Position numbers and translations under genes: made by a program
Shown here: positions 1 through 5,777 of the stretch, in pieces
Position numbering within the stretch: position 1 is the stretch's first letter
Layout: every line of letters starts with the position of its first letter
The notes under the pieces: generated by a model
What the model saw: the letters and a program-made list of their open reading frames with translations, nothing else
Database searches by the model: none
Told to the model about the DNA's origin: nothing
NCBI GenBank assembly: GCA_027620105.1
Contig: JAQCIA010000150.1
Coordinates: 1-5,887 of the forward strand
Origin: Verrucomicrobiota bacterium
GTDB taxonomy: Bacteria > Verrucomicrobiota > Kiritimatiellia > UBA8416 > JAIOPI01
DNA: 5,887 bases
Direction of reading: 5' to 3'

Positions 1-189
1 GCGGCAGTGGCGCTGGCTTTGCCCATGGCGTTTGGTGGGCTGCTGCTCAATGGCCTGGTCGAATACAATTTTGGCGATGCGGAGATCGTGCTGGCTTACG
101 GCATGCTCATCGGTGGCATTGCGGCGGGAGGTCGGTTGCAGGTGGAAATTGGCGCAACGGTTCAGACCTTGCCGAAGGAACAGCGGTGA
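1..189 (+). CDS. C-terminal end of an O-antigen ligase/polymerase-type membrane protein (partial)
   Basis: The frame is open from base 1 to the TGA at 187-189, giving about 62 residues, so the gene starts left of the window. The visible part is a hydrophobic segment followed by LVEYNFGDAEIVLAYGMLIGG and a short polar tail ending in KEQR. A late 'NFGDSE' motif just before the last membrane helix is typical of the O-antigen ligase/Wzy polymerase family, which are polytopic inner-membrane proteins that join or polymerise surface polysaccharide on the periplasmic side. The assignment is inferred from this C-terminal signature only; the catalytic periplasmic loop is outside the window. LPS genes further right support it. 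Its last 28 bases overlap the 3' end of trmB on the opposite strand. Another polytopic glycan-related protein is possible. Confidence 0.6.
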   Translation, partial: AAVALALPMAFGGLLLNGLVEYNFGDAEIVLAYGMLIGGIAAGGRLQVEIGATVQTLPKEQR

Positions 190-767
190 ATAGGCAGCCC
201 CTGTTTCACGAAGTGGCACTCGAAATCGGTGCGCTCAGCCTCTGACGGGATATAGGGCGCGATTGGCTGAAAACCGGGTGTTGCGGCAAAGCAGCGTCGA
301 ATCTGCTGTGCGTAGTCCCCATGGTCCGTGGCGACATGGATGATTCCTTCCGGCGCGAGCGCGGCGTGTACGCGCGCCAGAAATTCTGGTGAGAAGAGAC
401 GTCGGCGATGGTGGCGGCGTTTCGGCCAGGGGTCGGGGAAGAAGACGTAGAAGACGGAGACCGCTGCGGCCGGCAGCAGGTATTGGGTGGCGTAGGCGTT
501 CTCGATGCGCAGCAGGCGGAGATTGGTCAGTTCCAGACGCGCGGCACGACGATCAATTTTGCGGAGCCGACCGAGCAGGCGATCAATCCCGAGGAAGTTG
601 TGTTCCGGGTGCGCGGCGGCGCGGGCGAGCAGGAATCGACCGTTGCCGCAGCCCAGATCGACTTCGAGCGGTTGCGCGCCTGGATATTGCGACGTGAGGT
701 CGAGGGACGAGGTCCAACTGGCCGGAGACAGCAGGTTCGTGGCGAGAGATTCGAGGGACATGGACAA
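162..767 (-). CDS. trmB: tRNA (guanine-N7-)-methyltransferase TrmB
   Basis: This enzyme uses S-adenosylmethionine to methylate N7 of G46 in the tRNA variable loop in the cytoplasm. The 201-residue reading is close to the usual compact TrmB length. The SAM-binding motif I, VDLGCGNGRFLL, is at about residues 36-47, followed by FLGIDR (58-63). The family hallmark PDPWPKRRHHRRRL is at 111-124, ATDHGDYA at 146-153, and the substrate-site motif SEAERTDFE at 175-183, matching the usual T-x-FE. All expected motifs are present. The TTG at 767 gives the longest form, but the ATG two codons later (761) is an equally good or better start; neither has a strong Shine-Dalgarno sequence. The start lies 14-20 bases after the stop of the upstream sigma-like gene, so the two are probably co-transcribed. 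Its 3' end overlaps the opposing gene by 28 bases. Confidence 0.95.
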   Translation of the reverse strand: MSMSLESLATNLLSPASWTSSLDLTSQYPGAQPLEVDLGCGNGRFLLARAAAHPEHNFLGIDRLLGRLRKIDRRAARLELTNLRLLRIENAYATQYLLPAAAVSVFYVFFPDPWPKRRHHRRRLFSPEFLARVHAALAPEGIIHVATDHGDYAQQIRRCFAATPGFQPIAPYIPSEAERTDFECHFVKQGLPIHRCSFGKV

Positions 768-781
768 GCCCGGCCTGCCGA

Positions 782-1141
782 TCAGCGGCCGAACAGCCGG
801 CTCAGCCAGCTGCCGCCACCTTTGGATGCGCGTTCCATGCGTGCTTCGATGAAGTCGAGGGCGAAGATCTGGAAACCCTGTGGACCGATCGCAGGCTTAT
901 ACTTCTTCGCGGCGGCGACCAGCCCGGACTTTCCCGCTTCGATGTAGCCGTTGATGACGGCCACATCTGAGGAACGTTTTCCCGCGAGGGAATGAATCAG
1001 GGGCATGAATTCGCGAGTGAGGTTGTTCTTCGAATTCCAGTCACCGCGCTTGGCACCCAGAATGTCGGCTTCCAGAATGCGGGCATCGGTGGCGCGCTTG
1101 GCATCCGGCCCCTTCGGGCCCATATTCAGAGAAATCTTCAT
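782..1141 (-). CDS. Small protein resembling an isolated sigma-70 region 2 (function unknown)
   Basis: This 119-residue cytoplasmic-looking protein has no signal peptide and no cysteine. I do not recognise a named family, but from about residue 20 to 105 its order of motifs follows sigma-70 region 2. ADILGAKRGDWNSKNNL resembles the start of region 1.2/2.1. LTREFMPLIHSLAGK (41-55) matches the 'LvxrfxPLvxxlAxk' helix. YIEAGKSGLVAAAKKYKP (66-83) matches 'DLIQEGxxGLxxAxxxydP' of region 2.2, and GFQIFALDFIEARM (89-102) matches 'gFxxYAxwwIrxai' of regions 2.3-2.4. The tandem Trp and Tyr used for -10 melting are replaced, and regions 3 and 4 are absent. The C-terminus is a glycine run followed by SWLSRLFGR, a short basic amphipathic tail. 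It starts at an ATG (1139-1141) with a weak ribosome site and lies just upstream of trmB. It could be a core-RNA-polymerase-binding regulator or a repurposed fold. Gene confidence is high; the sigma relationship is inferred by eye. Confidence 0.85.
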   Translation of the reverse strand: MKISLNMGPKGPDAKRATDARILEADILGAKRGDWNSKNNLTREFMPLIHSLAGKRSSDVAVINGYIEAGKSGLVAAAKKYKPAIGPQGFQIFALDFIEARMERASKGGGSWLSRLFGR

Positions 1142-1254
1142 ATGCGGAAATCATCCATACCCAGCGGTTTGGCGTCGACGCGCGTGGCGACGCTGAAACT
1201 TGTCATTCCCTACCCAATGGACTAGCTTGCCGCAAAGTTTGGAATAGCGTCAAG
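1142..1254. promoter_or_regulatory. Divergent intergenic region between the sigma-like/trmB pair and lpxK
   Basis: These 113 bases separate two divergent start codons, so they should hold promoters for both directions. Toward lpxK, TTGTCA at 1200-1205 followed 17 bases later by a poor TAGCTT (1223-1228) is the best candidate I can see. Toward the minus-strand pair, a weak TTGCGG/TAGGGA pair with about 17-base spacing can be read on the complement. Near the middle, GCGTCG (1172-1177) is repeated inverted as CGACGC (1188-1193), and GCGTCGACGC itself is a 10-bp palindrome, which could be an operator or simply GC-rich coincidence. The presence of promoters is inferred from the gene orientation; their exact positions are uncertain. 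Confidence 0.35.
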
Positions 1255-2439
1255 ATGAAGCACAGATGGAAATCCAGGGCCGAACGGCTCGAGCGTTATC
1301 TCGTGGGGCTCATACAAGAGCGCCAGCCGAGTGTGCCGCTGTCGCGGGGTGAGCGCCTATTTTTGGGATTCCTGCGGGCATTGTCCCGAGTGTACCGGTT
1401 GTTGATCCAATTCCGCCACCTGATGTACCGGAAGGGGCTCATCCGGCACGACACGCTTGGCTGCCAGGTGATCAGTATTGGCAATCTGACGGTCGGCGGG
1501 ACGGGAAAAACACCCGTGGTGGAAGTGTTTGCGCGCGAATTGCAGAAGAAGGGCCGGCGGGTGGCGATTCTCAGCCGCGGCTACAAGAAAGAGGAGTTGA
1601 GCTGGGGCACGCGCATTGCCGATCGCCTCTTTTTGCGTGCGAGACTGCGGCCGCCACGCATCGTGTCGGACGGGAAGACACTGCTGCTCGACTCGGCCAT
1701 GAGCGGTGACGAACCGTACATGCTGGCCTCGAATCTGCCCGAGGTGTGCGTGCTCGTCGATCGTGACCGCGTGAAGAGCGGCAAGTACGCGATCAACAAA
1801 CTGGGTTGCGACACGCTGATTCTGGATGACGGCTTTCAGTATCTGGCACTCAAACCGCGGGTGCAGGTGGTGCTCGTGGATCGCACAAATCCATTCGGCA
1901 ATGAGCATTGCCTGCCGCGTGGCATTTTGCGCGAGCCGGTGAAGAACATCCGGCGCGCGGATTTCATCTTCATTACGAAATCGAACGGGACCGGCATAGA
2001 CGATTTAAAGGCCAAGCTGCGCGCGTACAATCAGCATGCAGAAATGATCGAATGCAAGCACTGCCCGCGGTACGTACAGAATCTGTACACGGCGGAAAAG
2101 TTACCGCTTGAATTCCTGAAGGACCGGCGCGTCGTGGCAGTTTCGGGCATCGCGGTGCCGAAGGGATTTGAGCAGGAGCTCGAACGCATGGGCGCGAACA
2201 TTCTGAAGCGTTTCGCCTTCGCGGACCATCATCGCTATTCGCAGCAGGAGATTATTGACATCATCAACGGGGCCAAACTGGCCGGGGCGGAGGCCATTCT
2301 GACGACGGAGAAGGACGCCGTGCGCTTCCCGCGCCTTGACCGGCGTGATGTGCCCGTCTATTTTCTGCGCGTGGACATCGAAATCCTCAGCGGGGAGGAG
2401 GATTTTAGATCCTGCATTTCCCGCATTTGCTTCCAATAA
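1255..2439 (+). CDS. lpxK: Tetraacyldisaccharide 4'-kinase LpxK (lipid A biosynthesis)
   Basis: LpxK transfers phosphate from ATP to the 4' position of the tetraacyldisaccharide-1-phosphate precursor, making lipid IVA at the cytoplasmic face of the inner membrane. The 394-residue protein is longer than the roughly 330 of E. coli. Residues 31-60 form a hydrophobic and basic N-terminal membrane-associated segment. The Walker A signature GNLTVGGTGKTP is at 76-87, SRGYK at 107-111, GDEP at 151-154 (its Asp probably corresponds to the catalytic Asp), DDGFQ at 191-195, LPRGILREP at 220-228, FADHHRY at 322-328 and LTTEKDAVRF at 349-358. The extra length comes from a long N-terminus and about 20 residues inserted between SRGYK and GDEP. 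ATG 1255 is preceded by a modest GGAA at 1241-1244. It is the first gene of the plus-strand run, 49 bases before the heptosyltransferase. Confidence 0.96.
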   Translation: MKHRWKSRAERLERYLVGLIQERQPSVPLSRGERLFLGFLRALSRVYRLLIQFRHLMYRKGLIRHDTLGCQVISIGNLTVGGTGKTPVVEVFARELQKKGRRVAILSRGYKKEELSWGTRIADRLFLRARLRPPRIVSDGKTLLLDSAMSGDEPYMLASNLPEVCVLVDRDRVKSGKYAINKLGCDTLILDDGFQYLALKPRVQVVLVDRTNPFGNEHCLPRGILREPVKNIRRADFIFITKSNGTGIDDLKAKLRAYNQHAEMIECKHCPRYVQNLYTAEKLPLEFLKDRRVVAVSGIAVPKGFEQELERMGANILKRFAFADHHRYSQQEIIDIINGAKLAGAEAILTTEKDAVRFPRLDRRDVPVYFLRVDIEILSGEEDFRSCISRICFQ

Positions 2440-2477
2440 CGCCGGGGCCGCGGCCGACGGGCGGGCTTCGTGACGAC

Positions 2478-2486
2478 GGGGTGATC
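2478..2486 (+). promoter_or_regulatory. Strong ribosome-binding site fixing the GTG start of the heptosyltransferase
   Basis: GGGGTGATC lies just ahead of GTG 2489. Its GGTGATC part (2480-2486) is an exact complement of the conserved GATCACC near the 3' end of bacterial 16S rRNA, and the GG pair is 7 bases from the start codon. This decides for the GTG start. The 49-base lpxK-waaF gap also holds a perfect palindrome GGCCGCGGCC (2446-2455) with no T-run after it, so it is not an obvious terminator. Confidence 0.7.
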
Positions 2487-2488
2487 AC

Positions 2489-3520
2489 GTGAATTCCAAG
2501 CCGCATGGATCGGACGACGCCTGCGTCCTGGTGTGCGCACCAAACTGGCTTGGCGATTGCATCATGGCGATGCCGGCGTTGCAGCAGTTTCAGGCGCGCT
2601 GGCCGCGGCGCCGTGTTGTGATCCTGGCCAAGCCCCCCTTGTTGCCCTTGTGGGGCATGCATGGCGCGGTGCATGCGGTGTTGCCGCTCGACGAGGGGTT
2701 GGCTGGTGTGTGGCGCGCGACACGCATGGTGCGGGCACGGCATGCGGCAATCGCCTACGTGCTGCCCAATTCCATACGATCCGCACTGGTGCCGTTCGGT
2801 GCGGGTGTTCGCGCGCGGATCGGCCAGCGCGGGCAGCGATGGCCTGGCATGCTGACGCATCTGGTGACGGGTTCGCCGGACGCCAAGCGGGAACATCAGG
2901 CATGGGAGTACATGCGCATCCTTGGGGTGGATGACGTGGCCACGCTTGAGCGACCGCGACTGGATATTCCCAGCGAGGTCGTGACGGAGACGGACGCGCG
3001 GCTGGACGTGGTGCCGGGCGTGCCCCTGATCGGTGTGCTTCCAGGTGCCGCCTACGGACCTTCGAAGCGTTGGCCCAGCCGGAATTTTGCGGAGGTCGCG
3101 CGTATGCTGCGGACGCAATTGCGGGGACGCGTGGTGTTGCTGGGTGGCAAGGCGGAAGTTCCGGTGTGTGCCGAGGTTGAGGCGGCGCTAGGGGGTGCGG
3201 TGTTGAATCTTGCCGGGGCGACGTCTCTGCCGGAGCTGGCGGCGGGGCTGGCGCGGTGTTCGGTGGTGCTGTGCAACGACAGTGGCGGGATGCATGTGTC
3301 GGCGGCAGTGGGGACGCCCGTGGTGGCTGTGTATGGGATCACCGATCCGGCCGCAACGGGTCCCCTGGGCCCAGGGCACCGGATAGTGTTCACACCGGGC
3401 GTGCGACAGTCCCGCAATCTCGCACGTGATTCCGATGCTGCGCGTGAAGCGCTGGCGGCGATTACGCCGGCCCGCGTGGTGGCCGAGGCGCTGGCGGCCT
3501 TGCAGGAGCGTGGGCCATGA
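2489..3520 (+). CDS. waaF: ADP-heptose:LPS heptosyltransferase, WaaF (heptosyltransferase II) type
   Basis: This GT9-family glycosyltransferase moves L-glycero-D-manno-heptose from ADP-heptose to the LPS inner core at the cytoplasmic side of the inner membrane. The 343 residues match the usual family length and the two-Rossmann-domain (GT-B) plan. The N-terminal acceptor-side motif APNWLGDCIMAMPA is at 17-30, and VLPNSIRSAL is at 91-100. The C-terminal donor domain begins with IGVLPGAAYGPSKRWP (181-196), the signature that favours WaaF over WaaC, and includes VVLLGG (215-220) and the ADP-heptose-binding CNDSGGMHVSAAVGTP (262-277). The Cys-rich 'CSPC..R.CP.GHH.C' segment of proteobacterial WaaF is absent; GVRQSRNLARDSDAA (304-318) is in its place. 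The start is GTG with a strong ribosome site. murJ follows 34 bases after the stop. The acceptor (first or second heptose, or another sugar) cannot be told from sequence alone. Confidence 0.9.
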   Translation: MNSKPHGSDDACVLVCAPNWLGDCIMAMPALQQFQARWPRRRVVILAKPPLLPLWGMHGAVHAVLPLDEGLAGVWRATRMVRARHAAIAYVLPNSIRSALVPFGAGVRARIGQRGQRWPGMLTHLVTGSPDAKREHQAWEYMRILGVDDVATLERPRLDIPSEVVTETDARLDVVPGVPLIGVLPGAAYGPSKRWPSRNFAEVARMLRTQLRGRVVLLGGKAEVPVCAEVEAALGGAVLNLAGATSLPELAAGLARCSVVLCNDSGGMHVSAAVGTPVVAVYGITDPAATGPLGPGHRIVFTPGVRQSRNLARDSDAAREALAAITPARVVAEALAALQERGP

Positions 3521-3543
3521 GGGGTGGGTGTTGGTTTGGCGGC

Positions 3544-3549
3544 GGGGGG
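3544..3549 (+). promoter_or_regulatory. Ribosome-binding site deciding the murJ start
   Basis: GGGGGG lies 5 bases before ATG 3555. The residues after this ATG match the normal MurJ N-terminus, while the reading frame upstream of it, open back to 3426, encodes an Arg/Trp-rich stretch inside waaF. This favours 3555 over 3426. Confidence 0.6.
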
Positions 3550-3554
3550 TGTGG

Positions 3555-5150
3555 ATGAAGCCGCTACGTCTTTTTCGTTCCACCGCGATTGTCAGCGCGG
3601 GAACGGCCCTGAGTCGCGTTCTGGGATTCGTGCGGGAAGTGCTGATGGCCTGGCTGTTTGGGACGTCGCTGGCCAAGTCGGCGTTCGACGTGGCCTTTCG
3701 CATTCCCAATCTTTTTCGGCGCCTGCTGGGCGAGGGTGCGCTCTCGGCGGCGTTCGTGCCCATCTTTGCCGAGACGCTCAAGCGCGAAGGTCCGGAGGAG
3801 GCGGCGCGGTTGCTTTCGCGTGTGGCGACGCTGCTCGGCGCCGTGCTGACCGTGGTTACGGGGCTTGGCATTGCGGCGATCTGGTGGATTGAGCACACCT
3901 GGGAATTCGGCGAGCGCATGGCGGCGGTGCTGCCCCTGTTGCGCATCATGTTGCCTTATGCGCTGTTCATCTGTCTCTCCGCGCTTTCCATGGGGGTCCT
4001 GAATACGTTCGGCTACTTCGCGGTGCCGGCCCTCGCGCCGGTGCTGCTCAATCTGGTCTGGACGGCGGCACTGTTGTGGGTCTGTCCGCGGCTGGGCGGC
4101 ACGGCGGACGAGCAGATATACTGGCTGGCCTGGTGCATCACAGGGGCGGGCTTGTTGCAGTTGGCTGCGCAACTGCCCATGCTGCGCATGTGCGGCATGC
4201 GACTGCGTCTACAACTGCAGTTGGGGGATGCGCGCGTGCGCAGGGTGCTGCTCCTGACGGGGCCGGCGGCGCTGGGCATGGGGGTGCATCAGCTCAACAC
4301 GGTGGTGAGTGGATTTCTGGCGTTGTTTATTGGTGATTGGGCCCCGGCGGCGCTAACCTACGCGGAACGCTTGATCTACCTGCCACTGGGCATCATCGCC
4401 ACCGCACTGGGCACGGTTCTGTTGCCGGCGTTTTCCCATCAGGTGGCGGCGGATCAGCAGGACGCGATGCGCAGTACGCTGTGCCGGTCGCTGCGCGCGG
4501 TCTTGCTGGCCATGATCCCGGCGGCGATGGGTCTGTTTGTTCTCGCCGATCCGATTGTGCGTCTCTCTTATGCGTGGCGCGGTGGGTTGTTTGATGCCGA
4601 ATCGACCGTGCAGACGGTGCGTGCGGTTGCGTTCTATGCTCCCGGCCTGGTCGTGTTCAGTATCTACAAGGTGATCGTGCCTGTTTTCTATGCCTTGAAG
4701 GATACCGCCACGCCGGTGCGCGTGGGCCTTTGGGCCGTGGGGTTGAATTTTCTACTGAACATTGGGGCGGTGTTGTGGTGGCCGACCCAGTGGGCGCATG
4801 CGGGGTTGGCCCTGGCGACAGTCGTGGCGAGTGCGATCAATTGCTTTGTTCTGGCACGTATATTGACCCGGCGCCTAGGTGATCCGGGCTGGCGACTGGT
4901 CAGGACTTCCGGAATGCGTGCGCTTGTGGCTGCCAGTGGCATGGGAGTCGCGGCATGGCAGACGCAGCACGTGCTGGCAACACAGCTGGCGGCGCGCGCA
5001 CTGAATGAGAAGCTGATTGAGACAATCAGCGTGGGTGCTGCCATCGCCGTGGGGATTACGGTCTATGTGGTGGTGCTGGCGCTCGTCTCGCGGGACGAGC
5101 TTGGTCTGATTGTACGCGCGCGCCGTAAGCGCGCTGGACCGTCGGCTTGA
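3555..5150 (+). CDS. murJ: Lipid II flippase MurJ (MviN family)
   Basis: MurJ flips the peptidoglycan precursor lipid II across the inner membrane. From ATG 3555 the protein has 531 residues, close to the 511 of E. coli. The N-terminal signature SRVLGFVRE (20-28) gives Arg21 and Arg27, matching the essential Arg18 and Arg24, and AFRIPNLFRRLLGEGALS (47-64) supplies Arg55 for Arg52. The central motif LTYAERLIYLPLGIIATALG (267-286) supplies Arg272 for Arg270, and FYALKDTATPVRV (378-390) is also typical. Hydrophobic helices run through about residue 512, fitting the 14-helix MOP fold, and the tail is basic. At the positions of E. coli Asp39 and Glu273 I read Ser42 and Tyr275. A longer start at 3426 would overlap waaF by 95 bases and is unlikely. 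The gene follows waaF by 34 bases, and its stop overlaps the next start (TTGA). Confidence 0.95.
   Translation: MKPLRLFRSTAIVSAGTALSRVLGFVREVLMAWLFGTSLAKSAFDVAFRIPNLFRRLLGEGALSAAFVPIFAETLKREGPEEAARLLSRVATLLGAVLTVVTGLGIAAIWWIEHTWEFGERMAAVLPLLRIMLPYALFICLSALSMGVLNTFGYFAVPALAPVLLNLVWTAALLWVCPRLGGTADEQIYWLAWCITGAGLLQLAAQLPMLRMCGMRLRLQLQLGDARVRRVLLLTGPAALGMGVHQLNTVVSGFLALFIGDWAPAALTYAERLIYLPLGIIATALGTVLLPAFSHQVAADQQDAMRSTLCRSLRAVLLAMIPAAMGLFVLADPIVRLSYAWRGGLFDAESTVQTVRAVAFYAPGLVVFSIYKVIVPVFYALKDTATPVRVGLWAVGLNFLLNIGAVLWWPTQWAHAGLALATVVASAINCFVLARILTRRLGDPGWRLVRTSGMRALVAASGMGVAAWQTQHVLATQLAARALNEKLIETISVGAAIAVGITVYVVVLALVSRDELGLIVRARRKRAGPSA
5118..5134 (+). other. GC hairpin at the murJ/lipoprotein junction
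   Basis: GCGCGC (5118-5123) and GCGCGC (5129-5134) can pair around the loop CGTAA. The hairpin sits in the last codons of murJ and ends one base before a weak GGA ribosome-site core (5136-5138) of the following gene, which starts at 5147. The structure is visible in the sequence; any effect on translation coupling is inference, and a GC-rich Arg/Ala tail could make it by chance. Confidence 0.4.
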
Positions 5151-5545
5151 CGCGTCCTTCGTTATTCGCGGCCATCGGTGTTGCTGCATGCCTGCTTGTC
5201 GGTTCGGGTTGCCTGCAGATGCGGAGCAATGGGGCACACGAGGTTTGGAAAAAGGTTGAGCTTGATCTGAGTCAACTAGATGCAGACGGCCTCCGTGGTC
5301 CACCGGACGGCAAAGTTTCCGTTTCGTACGAGTTCGTGGTTCCCAACACTGCCGACTGCAAGGCCGAGGTCGAGGCCATCGACCACACGGTTCAGTTCAT
5401 GCCAGGATCAAGCGGAAGGATCGGGGCCACCAAGGAGCAGTGCCTCTGCATCGGCTCGACCCACCAAGCGGACCATGCGACCGTACTCCTGTCGCTGGCC
5501 AGACTACCCTATGTTGAACGCATCATTGAGTGCCACTTCGAATAG
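5147..5545 (+). CDS. Putative lipoprotein, conserved hypothetical
   Basis: This protein has 132 residues from a TTG start that overlaps the murJ stop (TTGA). Residues 1-21 look like a signal peptide: Arg3, a hydrophobic stretch LFAAIGVAACLLVGSG, then Cys22. The lipobox is VGSGC, acceptable but not canonical because position -3 is Gly. An in-frame stop at 5126-5128 means only the TTG gives the signal peptide; an ATG at codon 25 (5219) would give a cytoplasmic form. The rest is soluble and acidic: LDLSQLDADGLRGPPDGK (39-56), SYEFVVPN (60-67), a GSSGRIGATKEQCLCIGSTHQ block (87-107) and a YVERIIECHFE end. The pattern 'LD..GL.GPPDG..SYEF..P...RIG...CIGSTHQ...YVERI...FE' reminds me of a short conserved hypothetical family that I recall without a signal peptide. 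No function is claimed. Confidence 0.75.
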   Translation: MTRPSLFAAIGVAACLLVGSGCLQMRSNGAHEVWKKVELDLSQLDADGLRGPPDGKVSVSYEFVVPNTADCKAEVEAIDHTVQFMPGSSGRIGATKEQCLCIGSTHQADHATVLLSLARLPYVERIIECHFE

Positions 5546-5592
5546 GACGCCCTAAGGCCGCGAGACCCATGGGCCAGCTCCCGACGATGCGG

Positions 5593-5608
5593 AAGGCTGG
5601 CAAGCCTT
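5593..5608 (+). other. Hairpin downstream of the lipoprotein gene (weak terminator candidate)
   Basis: AAGGCT (5593-5598) pairs with AGCCTT (5603-5608) around the tetraloop GGCA, 47 bases after the lipoprotein stop. There is no T-tract, so it does not look like a classical intrinsic terminator. It may be a processing site or chance. Confidence 0.25.
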
Positions 5609-5739
5609 GCAAGACGCCAACACCGCGGCAAAAGAAGCCAGCGCTGACGAGGCGGTGACAGTCCTTGGCGTGACCGATGAGAAAACCGAACGCGAAGGGA
5701 TTCCCAGGAGCCGTGGGGTCAGAACGAACTTTGGATCAG

Positions 5740-5777
5740 GGCTGAGCTGGAACGAATTCAGCCGACCTGAAGTCGGC
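5740..5777 (+). repeat. Two overlapping hairpins, REP-like or terminator-like
   Basis: GCCGAC (5761-5766) and GTCGGC (5772-5777) form a perfect 6-bp stem with loop CTGAA. GGCTGA (5740-5745) and TCAGCC (5758-5763) form another 6-bp stem. The two share bases 5761-5763, so they exclude each other. Just upstream is the motif GGGGTCAGAACGAACTTTGG (5715-5734). By memory it resembles sequences near REP-associated (Y1/RAYT) transposase elements. No second copy is in the window, so repeat status is unproven. The lack of a T-run argues against a simple terminator. Confidence 0.35.

Noticed and set aside
408..947. Plus-strand open frame of 179 codons across trmB and the sigma-like gene
   Set aside because: It is antisense to trmB, which has every family motif, and its Gly/Arg/Gln-rich translation looks like GC-driven shadow.
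1357..1908. Minus-strand open frame of 183 codons inside lpxK
   Set aside because: It is antisense to a clear LpxK, and its His/Arg/Gln-rich translation has no recognisable motif.
2446..2455. GGCCGCGGCC palindrome between lpxK and waaF as a terminator
   Set aside because: The stem would have almost no loop and there is no following T-run; it is ordinary in GC-rich DNA.
2405..3118. Minus-strand open frame of 237 codons opposite the heptosyltransferase
   Set aside because: It is antisense to well-supported WaaF motifs and has an Arg/His/Pro-rich composition typical of shadow frames.
3363..3376. Perfect 14-bp palindrome CCCTGGGCCCAGGG
   Set aside because: It lies within waaF, encoding the Gly/Pro-rich GPLGPG turn; coding constraint explains it, and nothing suggests an operator.
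3426..3554. 43-residue N-terminal extension of MurJ
   Set aside because: It would overlap waaF by 95 bases and is Arg/Trp-rich; ATG 3555 has a ribosome site and starts the normal MurJ N-terminus.
3188..3949. Minus-strand open frame of 253 codons spanning the waaF/murJ junction
   Set aside because: It crosses two real genes on the other strand, and its Arg/Ser/Thr-rich translation shows no domain.
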